From assembly GCA_016874755.1 (NCBI GenBank), contig VGTH01000012.1:54091-118090 (forward strand): a stretch of DNA of 64,000 bases. The letters are read 5' to 3'. Within the stretch, counting starts at the first letter, position 1, and each line of letters starts with the position of its first letter. The notes under the pieces are model-generated. The model saw only the letters and a list, made by a program, of their open reading frames with translations, ran no database searches and was not told the DNA's origin. A program made the position numbers and the translations under genes. The DNA comes from Deltaproteobacteria bacterium. GTDB taxonomy: Bacteria > Desulfobacterota > Binatia > UBA9968. Shown here in pieces: positions 52,677-62,979 of this stretch.

Positions 52677-54083
52677 CGCCTGCAGGATCTTTTCATGAAT
52701 GCCGTCAAAGCCGCCGTTTGACATAACCAAGATCAAATCGCGGGCGGTGGCGTGCTGAGCCAAGTGCTCGGCGATGTCCTCGGCACGGTCAATGCGCAGC
52801 GCCGAGCCCACGCGCAGTTGATTGACTCCGGACACCACGCGATCCACCGACAATCGATCGGCTTCGGGAATTTTTTCCGGCTGATACAAGTCGGCAACGA
52901 TCGTCCGTTCGGCATGGCTCAAGGCCTCGGCAAATTCCTTTTCGAAAATTTTTCGCCGGCTGGTGGCGCTGCGCGGCTCAAAGACCGCCCACACTCGGCG
53001 TCCTGAATACGCCTGTTGAACGGCGTCGATGGTTTCACGCACAGCTGTCGGGTGGTGGGCAAAGTCATCCATCACCAACACCTCACGCCTTTCGCCGCGC
53101 ACCTCCTGGCGGCGCTTGACGCCTTCGAACGTCGCAAAGCCGTCGAGGATCCGGCTGCGCTCCATGCCCAGGGCGCGCGCCATGGCGTAAACTGCCAAGG
53201 CGTTCTGGACATTGTGGCGGCCGATCAATGCCGCTTCGACACGGCCTTCCGAGGAGCCGCGGTAGCAGGGTTCGAAGAAACTCCGGCCACTGCGCATCTC
53301 GAGGTTTTTGATTGTCCAGTCGCAGTCCGCCGCCGATCCGTACGCCGCCGTGCGGCACTTGGCCAACGCCGCCACTTCCAAGCCCGCGGGATAATCGCCG
53401 CAGACGACGAGCTGCCCGTCTTGCGGGATGATTTCCATCAGGCGGCGAAACGATTGCTTGAGATGATCTAGATCTCGGTAGATATCCGCGTGATCGAACT
53501 CGACGCTGGTCAAAATCACTTGTCGCGGCCGATAGTGCAGAAACTTGGGACCCTTGTCGAAGAATGCGGTGTCGTACTCGTCCCCTTCCAGGACCACATG
53601 GTTGCCGTCGCCGGTGCGCCAGCCGCTGCCATAGTTCACAGGCACACCGCCGACGAAATAACCGGGCGCCAAACCGGCCTGGTCGAGCACCCAAGCAGCA
53701 AGCGCAGTGGTGGTCGTTTTGCCATGGGTTCCAGCAACCACCAACGCTTGCCGCTCTCCGATCAAGAACTCGCCGAGCGCCTGAGGAAACGACATGTAGG
53801 GCAGGTTCTGCGCGAGCACGGCTTCAGCCTCAGGATTACCTCGCGAAACCGCGTTGCCGATGATGACGAGATCGGGGTGCGGCACGACATGCTCGGCACG
53901 AAAGCCGGGCTCCACCGCGATGCCAATGCTCGCCAAATAGGTGCTCATGGGCGGGTAAACGTTCTGGTCCGAGCCAGTGACGCGGTAGCCCTGGGCCTGC
54001 AACAGCCCCGCCAGAGATGCCATGCCGACTCCACAGATTGCGATCAGATGGATGTGACTACCGGCGGCGGGCCGTTGGTTCAT
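52665..54083 (-). CDS. mpl: UDP-N-acetylmuramate:L-Ala-gamma-D-Glu-meso-DAP ligase
   Basis: Murein recycling: attaches the recovered tripeptide to UDP-MurNAc. The 472-residue Mur-ligase family protein starts with ICGVGMASLAGLLQ and GSDQNVYPPMS, whose Mpl wording differs from MurC. The ATP loop is GTHGKTTTT (118-126), and DDFAHHPTAV is the C-terminal signature. ATG at 54083 overlaps the stop of the serine hydrolase gene (ATGA). The serine hydrolase and ldcA genes lie upstream in the same run. Confidence 0.9.
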   Translation of the reverse strand: MNQRPAAGSHIHLIAICGVGMASLAGLLQAQGYRVTGSDQNVYPPMSTYLASIGIAVEPGFRAEHVVPHPDLVIIGNAVSRGNPEAEAVLAQNLPYMSFPQALGEFLIGERQALVVAGTHGKTTTTALAAWVLDQAGLAPGYFVGGVPVNYGSGWRTGDGNHVVLEGDEYDTAFFDKGPKFLHYRPRQVILTSVEFDHADIYRDLDHLKQSFRRLMEIIPQDGQLVVCGDYPAGLEVAALAKCRTAAYGSAADCDWTIKNLEMRSGRSFFEPCYRGSSEGRVEAALIGRHNVQNALAVYAMARALGMERSRILDGFATFEGVKRRQEVRGERREVLVMDDFAHHPTAVRETIDAVQQAYSGRRVWAVFEPRSATSRRKIFEKEFAEALSHAERTIVADLYQPEKIPEADRLSVDRVVSGVNQLRVGSALRIDRAEDIAEHLAQHATARDLILVMSNGGFDGIHEKILQALAC

Positions 54084-55210
54084 GGAAAAAGTGCTTTCAT
54101 AATAAGGTCGTGGATCAGTGGGCGGAACTCGCGGATCTTTTCGTTTTTGCGGGTCGGATGGACGCGGTTCGTGAGCAAGATAACGTGACAATTCTTTTGC
54201 AGGTCCCACCAAACCGAGGTGCCGGTGAAACCGAGATGACCGACGGAACGGGGCGAAAAATAACTGCCGCTCGATGAACCGCTCGGCGAGGGCGTGTCCC
54301 AGCCCAGCGCATAGGTCGAGTTGGCAACCGACATATCGCGCGACAAAAATTCTTCTAGAACCGAAGCCGGCAGAAACTCGTCCTGACCGTGCAGGCAGCG
54401 GTTCAAGCGCGCCAGCAGATTGTGAATATCGCGCGCCGAGGCAAAAAGACCCGCATGTCCCGCAACTCCGCCCATGGCGTAGGCGTTATCATCGTGCACT
54501 TCGCCGCAGAGAACCTTTTTGCGCCAGGGACAGTGCTCCGTCGGCGCGATCATCTCGACGACTGGCTTGAGGCGTCGCGTGCGCAACTGGCTCAAATCGA
54601 CGAAGGCGATCGAGCGCAGCGCCAGTGGCTTGAAAATCCGCTCCCGGCAAAAGCGATCCAAGGGCAAGCCGCTGATGATCTCAACCATCTCCGCCAGCAG
54701 CATGAAGCCAAGATCGCTATAGAGCAGCTGCGTCCCCGGGGCGCTCAGCGGTTTCTCGCGGTGAATCTCGCCAAGCACCCAATTCTTTGCCGCTTGGCTG
54801 GCGACAAAGTTAATGCGGCCGGCTTTTTCGTTCTTGGCGATCATCTCGTAGAACGGCTTATGGGCCGGCAATCCGGAGGTATGATTCAATAGCTGGCGAA
54901 ACGTGGTCGCGCTCTTGCCGAAGACGCCAAACATCGGCACGAAACGGGTCACCTGATCGTCGAGACGAATTTTTCTCTCGCGCACGAGCAGCATGATCGC
55001 CAGCGTGGTCGCCAGCGGCTTGGTGAGCGAGGCCAAATCGTAGATTGTCTGGGGCACGAGCGGACTTTTTTCCGGAACCAAAGAGCGAAAGCCAAAGACC
55101 TGCTCATAAAGAATTTCGTCGCCGGCACCGACCAACAATGACGCACCGGGAAAGACGCCGTCGGCAACGGCGTCTTGGAAGGCTTTCTCTACGGCTTCAA
55201 AGTCCATCAA
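54080..55210 (-). CDS. Serine beta-lactamase-like hydrolase (class C / PBP fold)
   Basis: A 376-residue protein. Ser61-x-x-Lys64 (SLTK) is the nucleophile motif, Tyr164-Ser-Asp the second motif, and HLGFTGTS the third (HxG). No signal peptide is visible, so it is probably cytosolic, unlike most beta-lactamases. Between ldcA and mpl it may act on murein fragments (esterase, peptidase or amidase); that is inference from context. Coupled to mpl and 8 bp after ldcA. Confidence 0.87.
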   Translation of the reverse strand: MMDFEAVEKAFQDAVADGVFPGASLLVGAGDEILYEQVFGFRSLVPEKSPLVPQTIYDLASLTKPLATTLAIMLLVRERKIRLDDQVTRFVPMFGVFGKSATTFRQLLNHTSGLPAHKPFYEMIAKNEKAGRINFVASQAAKNWVLGEIHREKPLSAPGTQLLYSDLGFMLLAEMVEIISGLPLDRFCRERIFKPLALRSIAFVDLSQLRTRRLKPVVEMIAPTEHCPWRKKVLCGEVHDDNAYAMGGVAGHAGLFASARDIHNLLARLNRCLHGQDEFLPASVLEEFLSRDMSVANSTYALGWDTPSPSGSSSGSYFSPRSVGHLGFTGTSVWWDLQKNCHVILLTNRVHPTRKNEKIREFRPLIHDLIMKALFP

Positions 55211-55218
55211 TTTTGTCG

Positions 55219-56154
55219 TTACTGGCGCACCGGCGACTCAAGCAAAGCAAGACGCGCGTTGTCGCCGTCAAGGCGCATGGCAACACCCAATGGCAGGGTT
55301 AAGTTCTCGTCGCCGTGGCCGGCCGCCAAGCCCATCACCACGGGATAGGGCGCGCCGTCGAAAATCTCGGCGACGATCGCACCGATATCCCGCGGACCGC
55401 TGGCGTCGCAGTCAGTGAAATCGCCCAACACCACACCCGCCAATGCGGCGAATTTCCCGGCCAACTTGAGCTGGGTCAACAGCCGCTCCAAACGATAGGG
55501 CTTTTCGCCGACGTCTTCGAGAAACAATATATGCCCGCGCGTGTCGATCTCATAGGGCGTACCCAGGGAGGCCGCCAGCAGGGTCAAACACCCGCCCATG
55601 AGCGGCGCTTCGGCGACGCCGGGGCGAATCACTCGACCCAACGGAAGGTTCCACTGTGATTCGACGGCGCCGGTCAAGGTGCCCCAAAACTGTTGATGGG
55701 TGCGACCGCTGATCCCCTTCGCTAAGTCCATGGCAACCATGGGCGCGTGAAACGCCACCATCGCGCGATATTGGTAAAACCAGTTGAGTAGCGTCGTAAT
55801 GTCGCTGTAGCCGGCGAATATTTTCACCGGAATTTTTCTCTCTTGCGCCAACAGCGGCAACAGCTGCATGGAGCCGAAACCACCGCGGGCACAAAAAATC
55901 CCGTCGACGTCGTCGCGGCGAAAGGCCTGAAGGAGATCGCGCGCGCGCAGCCGCTCATCACCGGCGAGATAGGCTTTACGCGCCAAGACATCGTCCGACC
56001 AAACCGGCTCGAAGCCTTGGCTGCGAATCGCCTCGATCCCCGCCATAAGCTCAGTTTCGCGGACGCAGCCGGCCGGTGCCACGATTGCTATGCGGCTACC
56101 GGTGCGTAGAGGCGCAGGCTTATGCACAACCAACGGGCTTTTCGGCCTTTTCAT
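55219..56154 (-). CDS. ldcA: LD-carboxypeptidase (S66 family)
   Basis: Removes the terminal D-Ala from murein tetrapeptides in the cytosol. The 311-residue protein has IAIVAPAG near residue 22, nucleophile Ser95 (ARGGFGSM), Glu213 (FLEDVGE) and His280 (GLAAGHG). The tripeptide product is the substrate of Mpl, encoded two genes downstream. Start is ATG at 56154; the frame is open upstream but that sequence is not conserved. Confidence 0.92.
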   Translation of the reverse strand: MKRPKSPLVVHKPAPLRTGSRIAIVAPAGCVRETELMAGIEAIRSQGFEPVWSDDVLARKAYLAGDERLRARDLLQAFRRDDVDGIFCARGGFGSMQLLPLLAQERKIPVKIFAGYSDITTLLNWFYQYRAMVAFHAPMVAMDLAKGISGRTHQQFWGTLTGAVESQWNLPLGRVIRPGVAEAPLMGGCLTLLAASLGTPYEIDTRGHILFLEDVGEKPYRLERLLTQLKLAGKFAALAGVVLGDFTDCDASGPRDIGAIVAEIFDGAPYPVVMGLAAGHGDENLTLPLGVAMRLDGDNARLALLESPVRQ

Positions 56155-56185
56155 GGGACTGTTGAAAACCCAGCTCCCAGCCCGG

Positions 56186-56410
56186 TTGTGGACAACCGTC
56201 TCTGGCGCCGTGATTCGTTTCTCAAGCAGTTTGTAACGGAAATCGTATATTTGCAAAAAAGCAGCGGTTTCACAAGTTTTTTTCGCCCACACCGTCAGGT
56301 CTGGGCGCTGGTTGACACCCCACGCGGACACGGCTAGAACAATGCTAAACGAATTCTGCAGCGGGCTTTTCCACAACCGATTGGTGAATTGTCCACAGCT
56401 TGTGCACAAG
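56186..56410. promoter_or_regulatory. Cluster of DnaA-box-like sequences between ldcA and the DUF507 genes
   Basis: TTGTGGACAA (56186-56195, reverse box), TTTTCCACA (56367-56375), TTGTCCACA (56389-56397) and the palindrome CTTGTGCACAAG (56399-56410). Each differs from TTATNCACA at one or two bases. The stretch 56235-56285 is AT-richer than average. Confidence 0.35.
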
Positions 56411-56412
56411 CT

Positions 56413-56688
56413 ATGAAAATCAAGCCGGACCAATTAGAACGCCTAGCGCAAGTGGTGCTGGCCCGCTATAAGAGCAAAGAACTGCTGGTCAGCAAATGCT
56501 CAGAAGAGCAGCTCAAGGGGCAGATCATCGCAACGGTGGCGCAGAACTTCAACGAAGAGGAAGCCATCGAGGAAGAAGCGCGCAAGCTCTTGGCCGGCCA
56601 TCCGCAGGCGGGCCGTGAGATCGACTCCTATAAGATGTTCCTATTGGCGAAACAAAAATTGGCGCAGAAGAAGGGCTTTGTTCTGTAA
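56413..56688 (+). CDS. DUF507 family protein, first copy
   Basis: A 91-residue, mostly helical protein: MKIKPDQLERLAQVVL, then a segment rich in Glu (FNEEEAIEEEARKLL), ending LAKQKLAQKKGFVL, which matches DUF507. Function unknown; the family is found in Desulfobacterota, Aquificota and relatives, usually as a pair. Its stop and the next ATG share one base. The frame could start 24 bases earlier, inside the DnaA-box-like sequence. Confidence 0.85.
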   Translation: MKIKPDQLERLAQVVLARYKSKELLVSKCSEEQLKGQIIATVAQNFNEEEAIEEEARKLLAGHPQAGREIDSYKMFLLAKQKLAQKKGFVL

Positions 56689-56960
56689 TGCATCTTTCGG
56701 AAAGCCGGCTGTCTCACCTCGCTCATCTGATTGTCAACGGGCTGCGCCAAGGCGGGCTCGTGCAATTTCCCAGCGAGGGCCGCGCGTTGGCGGAAACCAA
56801 ACAAGCGCTGCACGAATTTTTTCAGCGCGAGGACAACGTTGACGAGATCGTGCGGAAAAAGATCCAATCGCTTTCCCGTCCCGTGCCGGTGGGCAGCCGC
56901 GAGTACGATATTCTGTACCGCAAGTACTTCGAGGAGGAGAGCCGTAAGCAGCGCCGGTAG
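56688..56960 (+). CDS. DUF507 family protein, second copy
   Basis: A 90-residue relative of the preceding protein: RLSHLAHLIVNGL, FFQREDNVDEIVRKKIQSL and YDILYRKYFEEE, the conserved C-terminal pattern of the family. Coupled to the first copy by TAATG. The two may form a heterodimer; that is inference. No partner enzyme indicates the role. Confidence 0.85.
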   Translation: MHLSESRLSHLAHLIVNGLRQGGLVQFPSEGRALAETKQALHEFFQREDNVDEIVRKKIQSLSRPVPVGSREYDILYRKYFEEESRKQRR

Positions 56961-57011
56961 TTAAGCGCCCAGCCGCCGCCAGTGAATCGCAAGATTTTTC
57001 TGCTAAAACCT

Positions 57012-57039
57012 TGACTTGAGACGATTCATGCTTAGATTG
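57012..57039 (+). promoter_or_regulatory. Possible promoter of groES-groEL
   Basis: TTGACT near 57012, a 16-base spacer, then TAGATT. Matches are partial. No CIRCE inverted repeat is visible in 56961-57141. An AT-rich stretch precedes the GGAGG of groES. Confidence 0.3.
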
Positions 57040-57141
57040 ACGGGCGTTCGTGCGGTTTGGCCCCCGGGCCGCGACTCTACTCCGACGGGCAAAGTTTTTT
57101 AAAATCATATATTTAAATTCATTTTTGAAAGGAGGCAGGAA

Positions 57142-57432
57142 GTGAAAATTAGGCCTTTACAGGATCGGGTCATCGTCAAGAGAATTGCGGAAGAGGAGAA
57201 AACCGCTGGGGGGATCATCATCCCCGACACGGCAAAAGAAAAACCCCAAGAAGGTAAGGTCATAGCCGTTGGCAAGGGCAAAGTCAGCGACGATGGCAAG
57301 ATCACTCCGCTCGACGTCAAGGTCAACGACCGCGTGCTCTTCGGCAAATACTCAGGCAGCGACATCAACATTGATGGCGAAGAACATTTGATTATGCGTG
57401 AGGAAGACATCCTCGGTATTGTCGAAAAGTAA
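57142..57432 (+). CDS. groES: Co-chaperonin GroES
   Basis: A 96-residue lid of the GroEL chamber. [15 protein letters not shown] opens the domain, [17 protein letters not shown] is the mobile loop, and [11 protein letters not shown] the core. The GTG start at 57142 has GGAGG about 8 bases upstream. groEL follows 30 bp later. Confidence 0.97.
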   Translation: MKIRPLQDRVIVKRIAEEEKTAGGIIIPDTAKEKPQEGKVIAVGKGKVSDDGKITPLDVKVNDRVLFGKYSGSDINIDGEEHLIMREEDILGIVEK

Positions 57433-57450
57433 CTTTCAAAACGAATTTAG

Positions 57451-59121
<1,671 letters not shown>

Positions 59122-59137
59122 CGTAACTCCCGTTAGT

Positions 59138-59181
59138 CAAAGCCCGCTAGGTCTTTCGTGGATCTAGCGGGCTTTGTTTTT
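59138..59181 (+). terminator. Rho-independent terminator after groEL
   Basis: CAAAGCCCGCTAG (59138-59150) and CTAGCGGGCTTTG (59164-59176) form a perfect 13-bp stem with a 13-base loop, followed by five T. Confidence 0.95.
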
Positions 59182-59269
59182 GGCGCACTCTAACTTCGCC
59201 TTGACTCCCCTCTTGTTTCATATTAATTTACCTTTTCCCTGAAATTATCAGTGTTTAGCCTGGCGTTGC

Positions 59270-60613
59270 ATGTTTGAATCACTGACCGAAAAACTCGAGC
59301 TCACCTTTAAGCGGCTGCGCGGCCAGGGCAAGATCAATGAGAAGAACATCGACGACGCGCTGCACGACGTGCGTTTGGCGCTGCTCGAAGCCGATGTGCA
59401 CATCACGGTGGTCCGATCTTTTCTTGACACGGTCAAGAAAAAGGCCCTCGGTCAAGAAGTCCTGCTGAGCCTGACTCCCGAACAGCAGTTCATCAAAATC
59501 GTTCGCGACGAATTGATCGAGCTGCTGGGCGGTGAGTACAAAGAGTTCGATCTAAAGACCGCGCCCCCCGCTGTTATCATGTTGGTCGGCCTACAAGGTT
59601 CCGGCAAAACCACCACGGTTGCCAAGCTGGCGCGCCATTTGAAAAAAGACAAGAAGCGCAGCCCCTACTTGGTGCCCGCCGACATCTACCGTCCCGCGGC
59701 CATCGAGCAGCTCCAGATTCTTGGACGTGAGCTTGAGCTGCCGGTGCATGATTCCAATGCCAACGATTCACCCGTGACGATTTGCCAGCAGGCCCTCGAT
59801 GCCGCGAGAAAGCGCTTCTGCGATGTGCTGCTGATCGACACTGCGGGCCGCCTGCACATCGATGATGAGCTGATGCAGGAGTTGAACGCCATCAAGTCAG
59901 CGGTCAAACCGCACCAGATTTTGTTCGTCGCCGACTCGATGACCGGTCAAGACGCAGTCAATCAAGCGATGGGGTTTGACGGCAAACTTGGCTTAACCGG
60001 CATCATTCTCACCAAGCTCGATGGCGATGCGCGCGGCGGCGCGGCCCTGTCGGTGCGCCAGATGGTGGGTAAACCGATTCTGTTCACCGGCGTCGGTGAG
60101 AAGCTCGAGGCGCTCGACATTTTTTATCCCGACCGTTTAGCTTCGCGCATTCTTGGCATGGGCGACGTGCTCTCTTTGATCGACAAAGTGCAGCAAAACG
60201 TCGAACAGAAAGAAGCCGAGAAGCTGCAAAAAGCGTTTCTCAAGCAACAATTTACCCTGGAAGAGTTTCAGACCCAGCTGCAACAAATCAAGCGCATGGG
60301 ATCGATGGGCAGCTTGTTGGAGATGATTCCTGGCGGAAAAAAGCTGGCGTCCCAAGTCGATGCGGATAAAGCTGAAGTCGAGCTGAAAAGGGTCGACGCC
60401 ATCATCAATTCGATGACCCGCCAAGAGCGGCGCGATCCGTCGCTCTTAAACGGCAGCCGGCGCAAGCGCATCGCCGATGGCAGCGGCACGACAGTGACCG
60501 ACGTGAACCGCCTGATGAAGCAATTCATGGAAATGAAAAAAATGATGCAACAGGTGGGCAAGATGGGCGGCATGCGCTCATTATTTGGCAAGATGCCCAA
60601 TCCGTTCCAATAA
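59270..60613 (+). CDS. ffh: Signal recognition particle protein Ffh (SRP54)
   Basis: A 447-residue GTPase that binds signal peptides and 4.5S RNA. N domain 1-95, P-loop GLQGSGKTTT (107-116), [17 protein letters not shown], then the methionine-rich M domain (about 300-447), with MKQFMEMKKMMQQVGKM near the end. It works with FtsY (43559-44485). First gene of the ffh-rpsP-khpA-rimM-trmD-rplS series. No 4.5S RNA gene was recognised here. Confidence 0.97.
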   Translation: MFESLTEKLELTFKRLRGQGKINEKNIDDALHDVRLALLEADVHITVVRSFLDTVKKKALGQEVLLSLTPEQQFIKIVRDELIELLGGEYKEFDLKTAPPAVIMLVGLQGSGKTTTVAKLARHLKKDKKRSPYLVPADIYRPAAIEQLQILGRELELPVHDSNANDSPVTICQQALDAARKRFCDVLLIDTAGRLHIDDELMQELNAIKSAVKPHQILFVADSMTGQDAVNQAMGFDGKLGLTGIILTKLDGDARGGAALSVRQMVGKPILFTGVGEKLEALDIFYPDRLASRILGMGDVLSLIDKVQQNVEQKEAEKLQKAFLKQQFTLEEFQTQLQQIKRMGSMGSLLEMIPGGKKLASQVDADKAEVELKRVDAIINSMTRQERRDPSLLNGSRRKRIADGSGTTVTDVNRLMKQFMEMKKMMQQVGKMGGMRSLFGKMPNPFQ

Positions 60614-60644
60614 AGGGCAAAACTAGACGTCTAAAGGAGCAGGC

Positions 60645-60884
60645 ATGAGTGTAGTTATCCGACTAAGCCGACACGGCGCAAAAAAACGTCCCTATTATCG
60701 CGTCGTTGTTAGCGATCAACGGTTCCCGCGCGATGGCCGATACATCGAGCAATTAGGCACCTATGACCCGCGCGTAAGCGGCGGCTTGAAGCTCGATGAT
60801 GAAAAAATCGCTAGCTGGATCGCCAAAGGCGCGCAACCGAGCCAGACCGTCTCCGAGCTGATCAAGAAGAAGAAAGCCAGCTAG
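60645..60884 (+). CDS. rpsP: 30S ribosomal protein S16
   Basis: 79 residues: [20 protein letters not shown] is the standard start and [10 protein letters not shown] follows. AAAGGAG precedes the ATG. Conserved neighbour of ffh and rimM. Confidence 0.97.
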   Translation: MSVVIRLSRHGAKKRPYYRVVVSDQRFPRDGRYIEQLGTYDPRVSGGLKLDDEKIASWIAKGAQPSQTVSELIKKKKAS

Positions 60885-60895
60885 ATCGACAACAG

Positions 60896-60909
60896 GAGGG
60901 CCCGCCCTC
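60896..60909 (+). promoter_or_regulatory. Hairpin overlapping the khpA ribosome-binding site
   Basis: GAGGG (60896-60900) and CCCTC (60905-60909) pair across CCCG, directly before ATG at 60910. Most of the Shine-Dalgarno GGAGG is inside the stem, which may limit initiation or make it depend on ribosomes arriving from rpsP. Confidence 0.45.
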
Positions 60910-61146
60910 ATGAAGGAACTGGTTCAGTACCTGGCAAAGTCTTTGGTGAGTAACCCCGATGCCGTCGAGGTCAAGGAGACTGAACGCGATTCCGCGTCGG
61001 TGCTCGAGCTCAAAGTCGCCAAAGAGGATCTCGGTAGGATCATCGGGAAGCAAGGGCGGACGGCCAAATCGATCCGGACGATCTTAAACGCCGCGGCGTC
61101 CCGCTCCAACCGCAAGGTTATTCTCGAAATTCTCGAAGAAGAGTGA
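60910..61146 (+). CDS. khpA: KH-domain RNA-binding protein KhpA (YlqC-like)
   Basis: A 78-residue protein with one KH domain: IIGKQGRTAKSIRTIL contains the GxxG-type loop GKQG. It is the usual gene between rpsP and rimM in many bacteria. KhpA partners with KhpB/Jag in Gram-positives. Here the partner is not in the window. The ribosome-binding site lies in a small hairpin. Confidence 0.93.
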   Translation: MKELVQYLAKSLVSNPDAVEVKETERDSASVLELKVAKEDLGRIIGKQGRTAKSIRTILNAAASRSNRKVILEILEEE

Positions 61147-61158
61147 CATAAAGACCAG

Positions 61159-61671
61159 GTGTCCGATCAGCTGGTTCCCCTTGGCGAGATTGTCGCCACC
61201 CACGGCCTGAAAGGCTGGCTGAAACTCAATCCGTTTAACACCCAGAGCGCAGCGCTCGCTGATGCGGGTGCTGTGATTCTCGAAAAAGGCGGCGGTCACG
61301 CGTGCTACGAGCTGGAAGCAAGCCAAACGCACAAACGCCAATGGCTGATTAAGCTCAAGACCATCGATCAAATCGAGCAGGCGGAGCCATTGATTGGCGC
61401 TCGCCTGTGCATCGATGAAGCACAACTGTCCAAGCCGGCATCAGGTGAGTACTACCTTTATCAAGCCGTCGGCTTTGAGGTTTTCGATTTGCACCATCAG
61501 CGCATCGGCGTGATTACCGGCACATGGTCCACCGCGGGCGGCGAGCTTTACGTGATCCAGGGTCCCGAGAAAGAACATCTGATCCCGGCGGTCAAAGAGA
61601 TCGTCGAGAAAGTCGATTTCGCTGCGCGCCGCGTTATCATCAATCCTCCCGAAGGGCTCCTCGATCTCTAA
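61159..61671 (+). CDS. rimM: 16S rRNA processing protein RimM
   Basis: A 170-residue assembly factor for the 30S head. [19 protein letters not shown] is the N-terminal signature, [13 protein letters not shown] starts the PRC barrel, and [13 protein letters not shown] is late. The start is GTG at 61159, 12 bp after khpA. Conserved position before trmD. Confidence 0.95.
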   Translation: MSDQLVPLGEIVATHGLKGWLKLNPFNTQSAALADAGAVILEKGGGHACYELEASQTHKRQWLIKLKTIDQIEQAEPLIGARLCIDEAQLSKPASGEYYLYQAVGFEVFDLHHQRIGVITGTWSTAGGELYVIQGPEKEHLIPAVKEIVEKVDFAARRVIINPPEGLLDL

Positions 61672-61690
61672 ATCAGGCAGTGCCTGCGCC

Positions 61691-62962
61691 ATGCTCAAGT
61701 TCACCGTCCTCACCTTGTTCCCGGAGATGTTTGCTTCGCCGTTGCGTCATAGCATTCTCAAGAAAGCCCAAGAAAAAAATCTCCTCGCCGTCGATCTGGC
61801 CAACATTCGCGACTATGCCGCCGATAAACACCACGTCACCGATGACTACCCCTACGGCGGCGGCCAGGGCATGGTGATGAAGCCGGAGCCGTTGGTCGCC
61901 GCCATCGAGGCGGCACGGCGCGCCGAGCTTCGTTCCCGTGTGATTTTGCTATCGCCCACCGGTGCGGTCTTCAATCACGCCGCGGCGGCGCGCTTGGCCG
62001 GCGAGCAACACGTGGTGCTCGTCTGCGGCCGCTACGAGGGCGTCGATGAACGGGTCAAAGCCTTTGTCGACGAAGAACTTTCCATCGGCGACTATACTTT
62101 GAGCGGCGGCGAACCGGCCGCCACAGTGGTCATCGACGCGGTGGCGCGCTTGCTGCCTGGTGTGCTCGGCAACGAACAATCGCCCGTCGACGATTCCTTT
62201 AGCAGCGGGCTGTTGGAATATCCTCAGTACACCCGTCCGGAAGAGTTTCGCGGCATGAAAGTTCCCGACGTGCTGCTTTCAGGCGATCATGAACGGATCA
62301 AAGGGTGGCGTCGTGAGGCAAGCCTGGCGCTAACCCAAGAACGGCGCCCCGATCTGCTGGCCAGCACTCCGCTAGGCGAGCGCGAACCCGTCGTGGGCGA
62401 CCGCCACGCGCCCATCTACGCGGCGCTTGTCCATTACCCGGTTTACGATAAGAACCGTCAAGTCGTCACCACCGCCGTCACCAACATGGACATCCATGAC
62501 ATTACTCGAGCCGGCCGGACCTATGGACTCAAAGGCTTCTACGTCGTCACACCCGTCAAGGCGCTGCAGAAACTTTCGCTGAAAATCATCGAGCATTGGG
62601 AAGTCGGCTATGGCAGCCAATACAACACCACGCGCAAGGAGGCCCTGGCGCTAGCGCGCATCGCCAATGACCTGGACGAGACCGTGCGCGACATTGAGCG
62701 CGAAACCGGCGCCCGACCGAAGCTGGTGATGACCTCCGCCCGTGAGGGTGGAACGCGCACCTCTTTCAGTAAAATGAAAGACGTGTTACAAAGGTCAACT
62801 CAGCCGTTTTTGATCGTTTTCGGCACTGGATGGGGATTGACCGAAACCGTCGTCGAGCAAGCCGATTATTTTCTCGATCCGATAGAGGGCGGCACCGATT
62901 ATAACCACTTGTCAGTCCGTTCCGCGGCGGCGATCGTGATGGATCGGCTGTTGGGACAATAA
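61691..62962 (+). CDS. trmD: tRNA (guanine-37 N1)-methyltransferase fused to a second SPOUT-type RNA methyltransferase
   Basis: 423 residues, against the usual 240 or so. Residues 1-226 are Trm[35 protein letters not shown] and DYTLSGGE. Residues 238-423 match PF09936-type alpha/beta-knot methyltransferases: [45 protein letters not shown], and AIVMDRLLG at the end. The two are separate neighbouring genes in Geobacter-like relatives. The frame is continuous, with no stop between the domains. Confidence 0.93.
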   Translation: MLKFTVLTLFPEMFASPLRHSILKKAQEKNLLAVDLANIRDYAADKHHVTDDYPYGGGQGMVMKPEPLVAAIEAARRAELRSRVILLSPTGAVFNHAAAARLAGEQHVVLVCGRYEGVDERVKAFVDEELSIGDYTLSGGEPAATVVIDAVARLLPGVLGNEQSPVDDSFSSGLLEYPQYTRPEEFRGMKVPDVLLSGDHERIKGWRREASLALTQERRPDLLASTPLGEREPVVGDRHAPIYAALVHYPVYDKNRQVVTTAVTNMDIHDITRAGRTYGLKGFYVVTPVKALQKLSLKIIEHWEVGYGSQYNTTRKEALALARIANDLDETVRDIERETGARPKLVMTSAREGGTRTSFSKMKDVLQRSTQPFLIVFGTGWGLTETVVEQADYFLDPIEGGTDYNHLSVRSAAAIVMDRLLGQ

Positions 62963-62979
62963 AGAATCAGGAGCTTGTC

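Noticed and set aside
56961..57141. CIRCE (HrcA) operator before groES
   Set aside because: No TTAGCACTC-N9-GAGTGCTAA or near match is present.
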